From: Bacteroidetes bacterium ADurb.Bin174
GTDB taxonomy: Bacteria; Bacteroidota; Bacteroidia; Bacteroidales; Paludibacteraceae
Length of the DNA: 64,000 nt
Direction: 5' to 3'
Assembly: GCA_002070265.1 (NCBI GenBank)
Contig: MWCX01000093.1
Coordinates: 169,309 to 233,308 of the forward strand
In this document: positions 42,851 to 50,945 of the stretch, in pieces
Layout: each line of letters opens with the position of its first letter
Numbering within the stretch: position 1 is the stretch's first letter
The notes under the pieces: model-generated
The model's input: only the letters and a program-made list of their open reading frames with translations
Database searches by the model: none
Told to the model about the DNA's origin: nothing
Translations under genes and position numbers: made by a program

Positions 42851-43819
42851 ATGAATTTTTATACACGTATCCTGAGTTATTTATTTATCGTCTTAACTTT
42901 CTTTTCTTGTCGGCCTGAACAAAACAACACAATCAGCATAGGAATATTGGACGGACCCACTGCTGTAAGCTTTATTCAAATGATTGAGAACCCTCCCGTT
43001 ATTCAAGGAAAGCAAGTGGAGTTTGTCATCAAAAATGAGCCTTTGCAAATTCAAGCTTTGATGATACAAAATAAGCTCGACTTTGCCGTGTTACCCACGG
43101 TAATGGCTGCTAATTTATACAACAAAGGTATCGATTATAAACTTTTAGCTATTCCGATTTGGGGCAGCTTGTATTTGATTTCGAACAACCCGAAAATTGA
43201 TAAGTTGAAACAAATTTCAGGACAGAAAATTTATATATTCGGACAAGGTGCTACGGCAGATGTTTTAATGCAACACTTTTTGAAAACACATCTTATAGAA
43301 GGTGTACATCTCGATTATTCTTACAACTCAAACATGGAGTTGGCAAACGCATTATTACAACACAAAATCAATATTGCCGTGATTTCAGAGCCTTTGGTTA
43401 GCATGTTAAAAAATCAACAATCCGACATACAAATCATCGCAAATCTTGACATCGAACGGACAATCCTGAAAGAACAAAAGCCCATATTCGCACAAACAAG
43501 TTTTCTTGTAAACAACAAGATAACAGAGCATTACAAAGACATCATCCATGAAGTATGTCAAGCTTATGCTTCAAGCTGTGCATTTACTTATCAACATCCG
43601 GAATCAGCAGGTGAATTGTTGGTAAAGCACGGTTTTTATCCTTCTTCAGACTTGGCCGTTCAATCCATCCCCTTATGTAATATTCAATTTGAATATGCTC
43701 AAACAATCAAAGAAGAAATCCAACAATATTTAAGTATATTTTATACCTTTGACCCTAAAAGTATAGGCGGAAAAATGCCTGATGACGATTTCATTTTTGA
43801 AACCATTGCGCAACCATAA
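42851..43819 (+). CDS. ABC importer substrate-binding lipoprotein, NitT/TauT-like
   Basis: A 322-aa protein with a lipoprotein signal (LFIVLTFFSC, lipidated Cys at about 20). The mature part has the NMT1/TauA-type layout: ISIGILDGPTAVSF, KNEPLQIQALMIQNKLDFAVLP, GQGATADVLMQHFL, and INIAVISEPLVSML. Members bind nitrate, sulfonates, thiamine precursors or similar small organic compounds; the ligand is not deducible. Its stop lies 2 bp from the fused permease-ATPase start. Confidence 0.85.
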   Translation: MNFYTRILSYLFIVLTFFSCRPEQNNTISIGILDGPTAVSFIQMIENPPVIQGKQVEFVIKNEPLQIQALMIQNKLDFAVLPTVMAANLYNKGIDYKLLAIPIWGSLYLISNNPKIDKLKQISGQKIYIFGQGATADVLMQHFLKTHLIEGVHLDYSYNSNMELANALLQHKINIAVISEPLVSMLKNQQSDIQIIANLDIERTILKEQKPIFAQTSFLVNNKITEHYKDIIHEVCQAYASSCAFTYQHPESAGELLVKHGFYPSSDLAVQSIPLCNIQFEYAQTIKEEIQQYLSIFYTFDPKSIGGKMPDDDFIFETIAQP

Positions 43820-43821
43820 AA

Positions 43822-45237
43822 ATGAATCAGAGCAACCCCATAAAAAGATTAAAACCTACAGCTACATTTTACAGCATAACCCTACTCATTATTCTGTGGC
43901 AGGGACTGGCAATGTTGGTGAATTATCCTGATTTATTCCCGTCTGTTACCGATTTGTTGGCAACATTGGCAGAAATGCTTGGTACTAAAGCCTTTTATAT
44001 AGCTTTGTGTAACACGCTATACAGGGGATTGATCGGGTTTATCCTTGCCTTTGTACTGGCGATAAGTCTATCTGCCATCGCCCTCAATAGCCAATTCATC
44101 AAGGTCTTTATACATCCCTGGATAGTTATCATGCGCTCTATTCCCGTGATTTCCATTGTGTTGATAGCACTTTTATGGCTATCTCCTCCGGGACTGCCCA
44201 TATTCATTTCCTTCTTCACGATGTTTCCTATCTTGTATCAAAACTTTTTATCAGGATTGGAACAGACAGACCGAAAATTGGTGGAAATGGCTAAAGTAAT
44301 CAAGAAAAACAACTTGCAAAGATTACTTTATCTTTATCTACCTTCAGCCCATGCTTATGCCTTTTCGGGTATGGCTACTGCCATGGGCTTCGGTTGGCGT
44401 TCGGTTATCATCGGGGAAGTCTTATCCGGTCCTGTACACGGCATAGGAACCGGAATGAAAAAAGCACAAGCTTTTATCGATATGAAAGAATTATTGGCCT
44501 GGACAGTCATAGCTGTGCTGATCAGTTTTATCTTCGATTATGTACTTAAATTAATAGCAGCAAAACCTGTAAAATTCAAACTCAGCGAAGTATCACAAAG
44601 CAAAAAGACAAACACAATAAGCGCTGATATAAAAGAACTTACACTTATATCATTAAACAAGAAGTTTAACTCCAAACAGGTCATCCAAAACTTATCCATG
44701 CAGCTTTCAAATCAGACCGTCAATCTGATACAAACAGCTTCCGGATCGGGAAAAACAAGCTTGATGAATTTGATTGCAGGGATACTGAAAGCAGACAGCG
44801 GACAGATGATTTTCAATCCTGAACAGCCCGTAATTTCTTTTTCTTATCAGGATATCCGATTGGTTCCGTGGTTCACCATGGAGCAAAACATAGCTTTTTC
44901 CCTACCCTCTTTTCCCAATATTACCCAAGATGATTTACAAAAAATCAACACCTTGATACATCAAATGGAGTTGGACGAACACAAAGGAAAATTGCCGGAC
45001 GAGTTGAGTGGTGGTGAACAACAAAGGGTCAATTTGGCCAGGGCGTTGATGCTTCCCTGTCATATCTTATTATTGGATGAACCGCTGAACGGCATTGAGG
45101 ATTCACTAAAAAAACGACTGATAAAATTCATAGAAGATTGGACATCATCTTATAAACCACTAATTTTGTGGGCAACTCATCTGGAGGTAGAGGCGTATTT
45201 GAAGGGGGATGTGAGCGAGGTACGGGTTTCGAGGTAG
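43822..45237 (+). CDS. Fused ABC permease-ATPase, SsuC/TauC-TauB-like
   Basis: A 471-aa single polypeptide with both transporter parts. Residues ~15-250 are a BPD_transp_1 permease with about six membrane segments; the coupling-helix EAA-like region is LVEMAKVIKKNNLQRLLYLYL and it ends WRSVIIGEVLSGPVHGIGTG. Residues ~270-471 are an ABC ATPase: Walker A TASGSGKTSL, Q-loop FSYQDIRLVPW, signature LSGGEQQRVNLARAL, Walker B HILLLDEPL, H-loop WATHLE. The ATPase half is short (~200 aa). Fusion of these halves is uncommon in this importer class. The end of the gene runs into a 7-bp repeat array. Confidence 0.88.
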   Translation: MNQSNPIKRLKPTATFYSITLLIILWQGLAMLVNYPDLFPSVTDLLATLAEMLGTKAFYIALCNTLYRGLIGFILAFVLAISLSAIALNSQFIKVFIHPWIVIMRSIPVISIVLIALLWLSPPGLPIFISFFTMFPILYQNFLSGLEQTDRKLVEMAKVIKKNNLQRLLYLYLPSAHAYAFSGMATAMGFGWRSVIIGEVLSGPVHGIGTGMKKAQAFIDMKELLAWTVIAVLISFIFDYVLKLIAAKPVKFKLSEVSQSKKTNTISADIKELTLISLNKKFNSKQVIQNLSMQLSNQTVNLIQTASGSGKTSLMNLIAGILKADSGQMIFNPEQPVISFSYQDIRLVPWFTMEQNIAFSLPSFPNITQDDLQKINTLIHQMELDEHKGKLPDELSGGEQQRVNLARALMLPCHILLLDEPLNGIEDSLKKRLIKFIEDWTSSYKPLILWATHLEVEAYLKGDVSEVRVSR

Positions 45238-45318
45238 CGGGGTGCGGGGTCCGAGTTCCGGGGTAGCGGGTTCCGTGTTCCGAGTTCCGAGTTCCGAGTT
45301 CTGGGGTCACAGGGTCTT
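45236..45318. repeat. Degenerate 7-bp tandem repeats (GTTCCGA type)
   Basis: Units such as GTTCCGA, GTTCCGT, GGTAGCGG and GGTCCGA fill most of the 106 bp between the ABC gene stop and tilS. They are GC-richer than the surroundings. The pattern is the same family type as at 17012-17104, where GTTCCGG also occurs. Confidence 0.8.
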
Positions 45319-45343
45319 CTAATTAGCAAGAAACAATAAAAAA

Positions 45344-46660
45344 ATGTTGTACAAAGTACAAAAATTTATTACGGAAAACGATTTGCTTGATTCGGCAAAC
45401 GGACCGGTCGTTGTGGGTGTTAGCGGCGGAAAGGATTCTGTAGTATTGCTGCATGTGTTGATGAAGTTGGGTTATCAATGTATAGCAGCGCATTGCAATT
45501 TTCATTTGCGGGGAGATGAATCAAACAGAGACCAGGAATTTGTCCGTCAACTGTGTAAGCAACTTGACATAACTTTTTTAACCGTTGATTTTGATACTTT
45601 TCAATATGCAGCCGACAACAATATCTCCATTGAAATGGCTGCCCGTGATTTGAGGTATGATTGGTTCGAGACCATCAGAAAAAACTATAAAGCACAAGCG
45701 ATTACAACCGGACATCATCTGGATGACAATATTGAAACTGTATTGCTGAATTTAACCCGCGGAACGGGATTAAAGGGTTTGACCGGTATTCCTGTGAAGA
45801 ACGAAAGAATAGTCCGCCCCCTTTTAAGCTGTACGCATGCAGAAATTACAGCTTATACCCAAGCCCACAAACTTGAGTATGTGGATGATTCTACGAATCA
45901 AACCACAGCTTATGTGCGCAATAAAATCCGCCACATCATACTGCCGGTACTGGAAGAGATCAATCCTTCTTTTCGTAAGACTGCAGCAGAAACCATCACA
46001 AACTTAGGAGAAGCCTACAATATCTATCAACAAGAAATTCAGAGGATCAAAGCTGATATAAGCATTTATTCGGATACTGCATTACGGATTGATATTCAGA
46101 AATTAAACAGATACGAAAATCAAACTACGATTTTGTTTGAGATATTGAAAGACTACGGTTTTAATTCGGATCAGATCAATCAAATTGTCCGCGCCATAGA
46201 TGGAGAATCGGGAAAAGTATTCTATTCCGACAGTCACTGTTTGTTGAAAGACCGGGACTGTCTGCTTGTACAGCCTGTTATTCTTGAAGATGCTGCCATT
46301 AAGAGCAAATTAAAACTCAGCATTTTCGATCGAACTGATGATTTTATCTTTTCCACAGACAATCAAACGGTACATTTAGATGCGGACAAACTGTCCATGC
46401 CGCTGAGTATCAGACCATGGGAGCCCGGCGATTCTTTTTATCCCTTAGGGATGAAAGGCAAAAAAAAGTTGAGCGACTTTTTGATTGACCAAAAAATCAA
46501 TCGCTTTCAAAAAGAAGATATTCAAGTTGTTACATCTAAGGGAGATATTGTTTGGATAGTGGAACTCCGCATAGATGACAGGTTCAAAGTAACGGAAAGG
46601 ACAAAAAGGATTGCAGAGTTAAAAGTTGTTCAGCCTGTTGCTCGTCCATTTAAAGAATGA
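45344..46660 (+). CDS. tilS: tRNA(Ile)-lysidine synthetase
   Basis: A 438-aa N-type ATP pyrophosphatase: the PP-loop VGVSGGKDSVVLLHVL at about 23-38, HCNFHLRGDESNRDQEFV, TGHHLDDNIETVLLNLTRGTG and the conserved VRNKIRHIILPVLEEINP. The C-terminal domain (IRPWEPGDSFYPLGMKGKKKL) is also typical. It converts the wobble C34 of tRNA-Ile(CAU) to lysidine and is essential for AUA decoding. It converges on tyrA with an 8-bp gap. Confidence 0.95.
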   Translation: MLYKVQKFITENDLLDSANGPVVVGVSGGKDSVVLLHVLMKLGYQCIAAHCNFHLRGDESNRDQEFVRQLCKQLDITFLTVDFDTFQYAADNNISIEMAARDLRYDWFETIRKNYKAQAITTGHHLDDNIETVLLNLTRGTGLKGLTGIPVKNERIVRPLLSCTHAEITAYTQAHKLEYVDDSTNQTTAYVRNKIRHIILPVLEEINPSFRKTAAETITNLGEAYNIYQQEIQRIKADISIYSDTALRIDIQKLNRYENQTTILFEILKDYGFNSDQINQIVRAIDGESGKVFYSDSHCLLKDRDCLLVQPVILEDAAIKSKLKLSIFDRTDDFIFSTDNQTVHLDADKLSMPLSIRPWEPGDSFYPLGMKGKKKLSDFLIDQKINRFQKEDIQVVTSKGDIVWIVELRIDDRFKVTERTKRIAELKVVQPVARPFKE

Positions 46661-46668
46661 AACACTTA

Positions 46669-47442
46669 CTACTCCACATTTTTTCTAACCCTGTTGATGA
46701 AATCAATCATACCTTGAGCATCACGGTTATTAATTAATGTCATCAAATCCTTTAATTCCTTACGAATCTTCTCTACCTGCCCTACTGTATATGGGTTAAA
46801 GAGGATTTCCGTAAGCAGATAATCATCTTCCGAAAATAATCCTTTCGCAATGTCCATATGTTTTTTGAAGGTAGTACCGGGCGCATCCTGCTTTTTCATA
46901 CAAGCAGCAAATACCAATGTAGATGAAAATGGGATGGACAGTGAATATGCGATGGTTTCATCATGTCCTTCGAAAGTGTATTGGTGTAAATTGAGCTTTA
47001 AAGTACCGTAGAAATCCTTGAAAAAAGCCTTCCCTAAATGATCCGATTCACTGATGATAATGGCATGGTGCTCGCTCAGATTTCTTAAGTTTGCGAAAGT
47101 AGGTCCAAACATTGGATGGGTAGATACAAAGCGGCGGCCCATGCTTTTGTAAAACTCATAAAAACCTGTTTTCACTGATGCAATATCACTTATAATGCAG
47201 TTTTCAGGGAGATAAGGCAGTACATCTTTGAAAGTTTGGATGGTGTATTTTAAAGTAACACAATTTATAAGCAATTCAGGAGCGAACGTTCTAATTTCTT
47301 CATAATCTGTCAACCTTTGAGTATTAAACACATACCTAAGACGTTCCTTATTAGAGTCAAAGACGGCCACCTCATGCTGAAAACACAAAGCATCGGCAAG
47401 CCAGGTGCCCATCTTACCCACACCGAGTATACAAATTTTCAT
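46669..47442 (-). CDS. tyrA: Prephenate dehydrogenase
   Basis: A 257-aa NAD(P)-dependent dehydrogenase. Rossmann motif ILGVGKMGTWLAD at 4-16, CIISDIASVKTGFYEF and VSTHPMFGPTFANL (the catalytic HPMFGP), and HDETIAYSLSIPFSSTLVF. It makes 4-hydroxyphenylpyruvate for tyrosine. It is the last gene of a four-gene aromatic amino acid operon; its ATG shares one base with the preceding stop. There is no fused chorismate mutase here, because that activity sits in the upstream gene. Confidence 0.93.
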   Translation of the reverse strand: MKICILGVGKMGTWLADALCFQHEVAVFDSNKERLRYVFNTQRLTDYEEIRTFAPELLINCVTLKYTIQTFKDVLPYLPENCIISDIASVKTGFYEFYKSMGRRFVSTHPMFGPTFANLRNLSEHHAIIISESDHLGKAFFKDFYGTLKLNLHQYTFEGHDETIAYSLSIPFSSTLVFAACMKKQDAPGTTFKKHMDIAKGLFSEDDYLLTEILFNPYTVGQVEKIRKELKDLMTLINNRDAQGMIDFINRVRKNVE

Positions 47443-48545
47443 TATTTTTCCTCCTTATCTTTAATTTTTTTGTTCATAATGGCACTTTGGCGATTGATAG
47501 ATTCTTCATGTATCGCCTCAAAAATTTTTATAATGAAATCAGCGTCCAAGCCTCTGTTTAGCGCTCTCTCCCTGCGATCTTTCATTATTTCATCATAGCG
47601 GCGAGCCTGCAAAATTGTGATATTGTTTTCAAACTTATACACTCCTATGGCTTCGGAAATTTTCATACGTTCTTTGAGGGTGTCCAGTAAGTCATTATCC
47701 AGCTTATCTATTTGTTTTCTAAGCTCATCCAAGGTACCACGCGGTGTATCTCCGATTTTTGGACGGCGCAATATCAACCCATCAATGACCTTTTTCAGCT
47801 CCTCGGGAGTTATTTGCTGTTGTGCATCGCTCCACGCTTCATCAGGATTACAATGAGCTTCTATGATCAATCCGTCAAAATTCAAGTCCATCGCCTCCTG
47901 ACTAATTGTAGCAATTAGTGAACGATTACCCCCTATATGGCTCGGATCAGTTATCATGGGAAGCTCGGGGAAACGGCGTCGCAACTCAATTGGGATCTGC
48001 CATTGCGGATGATTGCGAAATTCTGTTTTGTCGTAAGTACTAAAGCCTCTGTGAATGGCGGCAATTTGTGTAATACCGGCATTGTTAATTCTCTCAATGG
48101 CACCTATCCACAATTCTAAGTCAGGGTTTATAGGATTTTTCACAAACACCGGAATATTCACGCCCTTAAGTGCATTTGCAACTTCCTGAACGGCAAAAGG
48201 ATTGGCAGAAGTACGAGCACCGATCCACATCATATCCACTCCGTGTTTGATAGCCTCATATACATGATAAGCACTGGCAACCTCCACTCCTACATACATT
48301 CCGGTTTCTTCCTTAACTTTTTTAAGCCAAGGGAAACCTACTGAACCAACACCTTCAAAATCACCTGGATGAGTTCGAGGTTTCCATACCCCTGCTCTAA
48401 ACAATTTAATACCCATTTTCGACAAGAGACGTGCTGTTGACAAAGTCTGCTCTTCAGTCTCGATACTACATGGACCGGCTATTATGATGGGTCGCTTCAA
48501 ATCAAGACCGGGTAAATTAATCGGATCAATTTTCAAATGTGACAT
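47442..48545 (-). CDS. Bifunctional DAHP synthase / chorismate mutase (type II)
   Basis: A 367-aa fusion. Residues ~1-260 are a class I-beta type DAHP synthase (PIIIAGPCSIETEEQ, FRAGVWKPRTHPGDFEGVG, MITDPSHIGG, LIIEAHCNPDEAWSDA), which starts the shikimate pathway from PEP and erythrose-4-phosphate. Residues ~270-355 are an AroQ-type chorismate mutase (LDELRKQIDKLDNDLLDTLKER, ILQARRYDEI). The mutase makes prephenate for the adjacent PheA and TyrA. The fusion order is common in Bacteroidota. The mutase domain may also serve as a feedback site in such fusions. Confidence 0.93.
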   Translation of the reverse strand: MSHLKIDPINLPGLDLKRPIIIAGPCSIETEEQTLSTARLLSKMGIKLFRAGVWKPRTHPGDFEGVGSVGFPWLKKVKEETGMYVGVEVASAYHVYEAIKHGVDMMWIGARTSANPFAVQEVANALKGVNIPVFVKNPINPDLELWIGAIERINNAGITQIAAIHRGFSTYDKTEFRNHPQWQIPIELRRRFPELPMITDPSHIGGNRSLIATISQEAMDLNFDGLIIEAHCNPDEAWSDAQQQITPEELKKVIDGLILRRPKIGDTPRGTLDELRKQIDKLDNDLLDTLKERMKISEAIGVYKFENNITILQARRYDEIMKDRRERALNRGLDADFIIKIFEAIHEESINRQSAIMNKKIKDKEEK

Positions 48546-48548
48546 ATC

Positions 48549-49724
48549 TTAATTACTTATTGTTTTATTAACTATTCTATTAACTCTATTCAGCGATTCC
48601 GCAAGTATTTTTTTAGTGCTGCACAAAGATACACGTATATATTGTTCTCCACTATCACCAAAAATAAAACCGGGGGTTATAAACACATTTGCTTTTTCTA
48701 GAAGCAAATCACTTAGTTCTTGTCCATCCGAATACTCAGATGGTATGCGTCCCCAAACAAACAAACCTACCTGTTTTTTGTTATAGCTACACCCTAATGC
48801 ATCCATAAGATCAAACACCAAATGCCTGCGTTCTGCATATTCCGTATTTAACGCTTTATACCAGTCGGCACCGGCCTCAAGCGCTTTAACGGCTGCTTCT
48901 TGCAGGGGACGATACATACCGGAATCCATATTACTCTTGACCCTAAGGATGTAACTTATAAACTTACTGTTTGATGCCGCCATGCCTATACGCCATCCAG
49001 CCATATTATGCGATTTACTCAACGAGTTCAATTCAATGGCAATATCCTTGGCTCCTTCGACAGATAAAAGACTGCTTGGTTTAGGATTTAGTACAAAGCT
49101 ATAGGGGTTGTCGTTGCATATTACAATATTGTGTTTCTTACCGAAAGCAATGATTTGCTTCATAACATCCATATCAGCCGCTGCACCGGTCGGCATATGA
49201 GGATAGTTTATCCACATAAGCTTCACCTTCGAAAGATCCTCTTTTTCGATAACTGACAAGTCGGGCTGCCATCCATTTGATTCATTGAGCGTGTAAGTTC
49301 TGGCCTTTGCTCCAACCAGGTTGGTCACTGCCTTATAGGTGGGATAACCCGGATTGGGGATCAGGACTTCATCTCCGGGATTTAAAAAAGCCATGGAAAC
49401 ATGCATGATACCTTCCTTCGAACCCATCAATGTAATTATCTCGGAAGCAGGGTCCAGTTCAACACCGTAGCTGCGTTGATACCATAAGGCAAAAGCCTGA
49501 CGCAACGCAGGTATCCCCAAATAACTCTGATAACCATGAACATCTTCTTTAGCGGACACACGGCTAAGGGTTGAAATCACCTCAGGTCCAGGCATTCTGT
49601 CGGGACTTCCTATACCCAGGTTTATTACATCCTTCCCTTCTGAACGCATCTGCTCTATCTGCTTTAATTTTACGGAAAAGTAATACTCTTGTACACTATT
49701 TACTCTGTCTGCCGGCTTGATCAT
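48549..49724 (-). CDS. Class I/II aminotransferase of the aromatic operon
   Basis: A 391-aa fold-type I PLP enzyme: GYQSYLGIPALRQAFALWY, NPGYPTYKAVTNL, the NDNPYSFVL segment, the PLP lysine in LNSLSKSHNMAGWRIGMA and a C-terminal arginine in YIRVSLCS. Position between pheA and DAHP synthase/chorismate mutase points to transamination of phenylpyruvate and hydroxyphenylpyruvate, or of prephenate. The sequence class also includes LL-diaminopimelate and aspartate aminotransferases, so substrate is inferred from context. Confidence 0.88.
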   Translation of the reverse strand: MIKPADRVNSVQEYYFSVKLKQIEQMRSEGKDVINLGIGSPDRMPGPEVISTLSRVSAKEDVHGYQSYLGIPALRQAFALWYQRSYGVELDPASEIITLMGSKEGIMHVSMAFLNPGDEVLIPNPGYPTYKAVTNLVGAKARTYTLNESNGWQPDLSVIEKEDLSKVKLMWINYPHMPTGAAADMDVMKQIIAFGKKHNIVICNDNPYSFVLNPKPSSLLSVEGAKDIAIELNSLSKSHNMAGWRIGMAASNSKFISYILRVKSNMDSGMYRPLQEAAVKALEAGADWYKALNTEYAERRHLVFDLMDALGCSYNKKQVGLFVWGRIPSEYSDGQELSDLLLEKANVFITPGFIFGDSGEQYIRVSLCSTKKILAESLNRVNRIVNKTISN

Positions 49725-49745
49725 ATACTAAACGGTTTATAAATT

Positions 49746-50651
49746 TTAAATTTCTGATTGAACTTTTGCTATCGGAGTTCCTCCATTTGTAACGTAAACT
49801 GTATCAGCAGCTTCATATTCACCCAGCTCCAACAGATTTCCCGTAAGTGGACGAATAGCATCCAAAGATTGGTGATAGCGTTGATAATTTTTAAATATTA
49901 CATCTATATAAAACAAATATTCCCACTCCCGACCAATTATGGGAAGCGACTGTATTTTAGTCAGATTGATATTATAAAAAGTAAGAATAGTCAAAACTTT
50001 GCTTAGACTGCCTTCCTCGTGCGGAAGTGAGAACATCAGTGAAGATTTATTTAAGCGAGCTTCCGACAGCAATCTGGCGGCTTCTTCCTTATTTCTTCTT
50101 CCTATTACCAAAAAGCGGGTGAAATTATGCGTGTTGGTCTCTATATCCTTTGCCAGCACTTCCAAACCATAGATTTTGGCTGCATGCGAGGAGGCTATTG
50201 CCGCTATTCCCTTTGTCTTTTTTTCTCCTATCAGTTTGGCACTTAATGCTGTATCTTCAGATTCTATAAGTTTAATATGAGGATAAGTTCTTAAAAAATC
50301 CTCACACTGTGCCAAAGCCATTGGATGAGAATGCACTTCTTGAATATCCTCTATTTGCTGTCCGGGAAGTGCCATAAGCTGGTGTCTGATCCTGAGCCTT
50401 TGCTCACCCAAAACCGAAAGACCCGAATCTTTTAATAAGGTGTAGTTGGCAAGAATACTACCCACCAAAGTGTTTTCTATGGCGACCATTCCCAACATAT
50501 CCGGACTATCAGCCACTTTTTTAAATAATTCATAAAAGGTAATGCAAGGTTCCAATTCTACCTCTTTATCACGGAAATACGTACGAGCTGCAATATCGTG
50601 GTTGGCACCGGGCCAACCCTGAATGGCTACTTTTATATTTTGCTGATTCAT
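49746..50651 (-). CDS. pheA: Prephenate dehydratase with ACT domain
   Basis: A 301-aa enzyme. Catalytic domain (residues ~5-185) with IENTLVGSILANYTLL and the signature HNFTRFLVIG containing the catalytic Thr-Arg-Phe. ACT domain (~195-280): SLMFSLPHEEGSLSKVL and NINLTKIQSLPI. The classical ESRP phenylalanine-binding motif reads QSLP here. It converts prephenate to phenylpyruvate. It is the first structural gene of the operon, preceded by a Phe/Tyr leader peptide and terminator, so expression is probably set by attenuation. Confidence 0.95.
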   Translation of the reverse strand: MNQQNIKVAIQGWPGANHDIAARTYFRDKEVELEPCITFYELFKKVADSPDMLGMVAIENTLVGSILANYTLLKDSGLSVLGEQRLRIRHQLMALPGQQIEDIQEVHSHPMALAQCEDFLRTYPHIKLIESEDTALSAKLIGEKKTKGIAAIASSHAAKIYGLEVLAKDIETNTHNFTRFLVIGRRNKEEAARLLSEARLNKSSLMFSLPHEEGSLSKVLTILTFYNINLTKIQSLPIIGREWEYLFYIDVIFKNYQRYHQSLDAIRPLTGNLLELGEYEAADTVYVTNGGTPIAKVQSEI

Positions 50652-50686
50652 ATTTTACTTATTTTGGTCTATAAAATGAAAAAATA

Positions 50687-50720
50687 AAAAATCCCGCCTC
50701 TTAATCAGGGGCGGGATTTT
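50687..50720 (-). terminator. Attenuator terminator before pheA
   Basis: On the minus strand ATCCCGCC and GGCGGGAT form a perfect 8-bp stem (50717-50710 with 50698-50691), extended by A/U pairs, with an 11-nt loop and a U-rich tract after it. It lies between the leader peptide stop and the pheA start. The upstream arm can instead pair with AGGGGTAGGG in the leader gene. Confidence 0.88.
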
Positions 50721-50752
50721 CTCCATTTTGAATATATTAATAATTACTTCAA

Positions 50753-50836
50753 TTAGGTATATATAACCCTACCCCTTTTGGCTGAAAAACCAAAAAAGAA
50801 ATAAAAGAAGTAATTAAAATAAGAATGACTTATCAT
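50753..50836 (-). CDS. Phe/Tyr-rich leader peptide of the pheA operon
   Basis: A 27-residue frame with ATG at 50836 and TAA at 50755-50753. It begins MISHSYFNYFFYFFFGF: seven Phe and three Tyr in residues 6-17, and one more Tyr at 26. The last third (AKRGRVIYT) is encoded by sequence containing AGGGGTAGGG (50776-50767), which can pair with UCCCGCCCCU of the terminator (50716-50707) at 9 of 10 positions. A TTTTGG...CCAAAA hairpin covers the last Phe codons. Ribosome stalling at Phe or Tyr codons would leave the antiterminator strand free; completion would cover it and allow termination. There is no protein function beyond sensing charged tRNA. Confidence 0.88.
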   Translation of the reverse strand: MISHSYFNYFFYFFFGFSAKRGRVIYT

Positions 50837-50857
50837 TTTGTTGTTGTTTATTGAGCG

Positions 50858-50888
50858 CAAAGGTAATTATAATTTTTACACGTGCAAC
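50858..50888 (-). promoter_or_regulatory. Promoter of the Phe/Tyr operon leader
   Basis: On the minus strand GTTG (50888-50885), 19 nt, TACCTTTG (50865-50858). It fits the Bacteroidota consensus, with G for the first T of the -33 box. The leader ATG follows 21 nt later. Confidence 0.72.
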
Positions 50889-50945
50889 ACTATTGATAAA
50901 AATTTTTACATTTTAGTCGCATTTTTTCCGGTTCATCGGTCAAGG

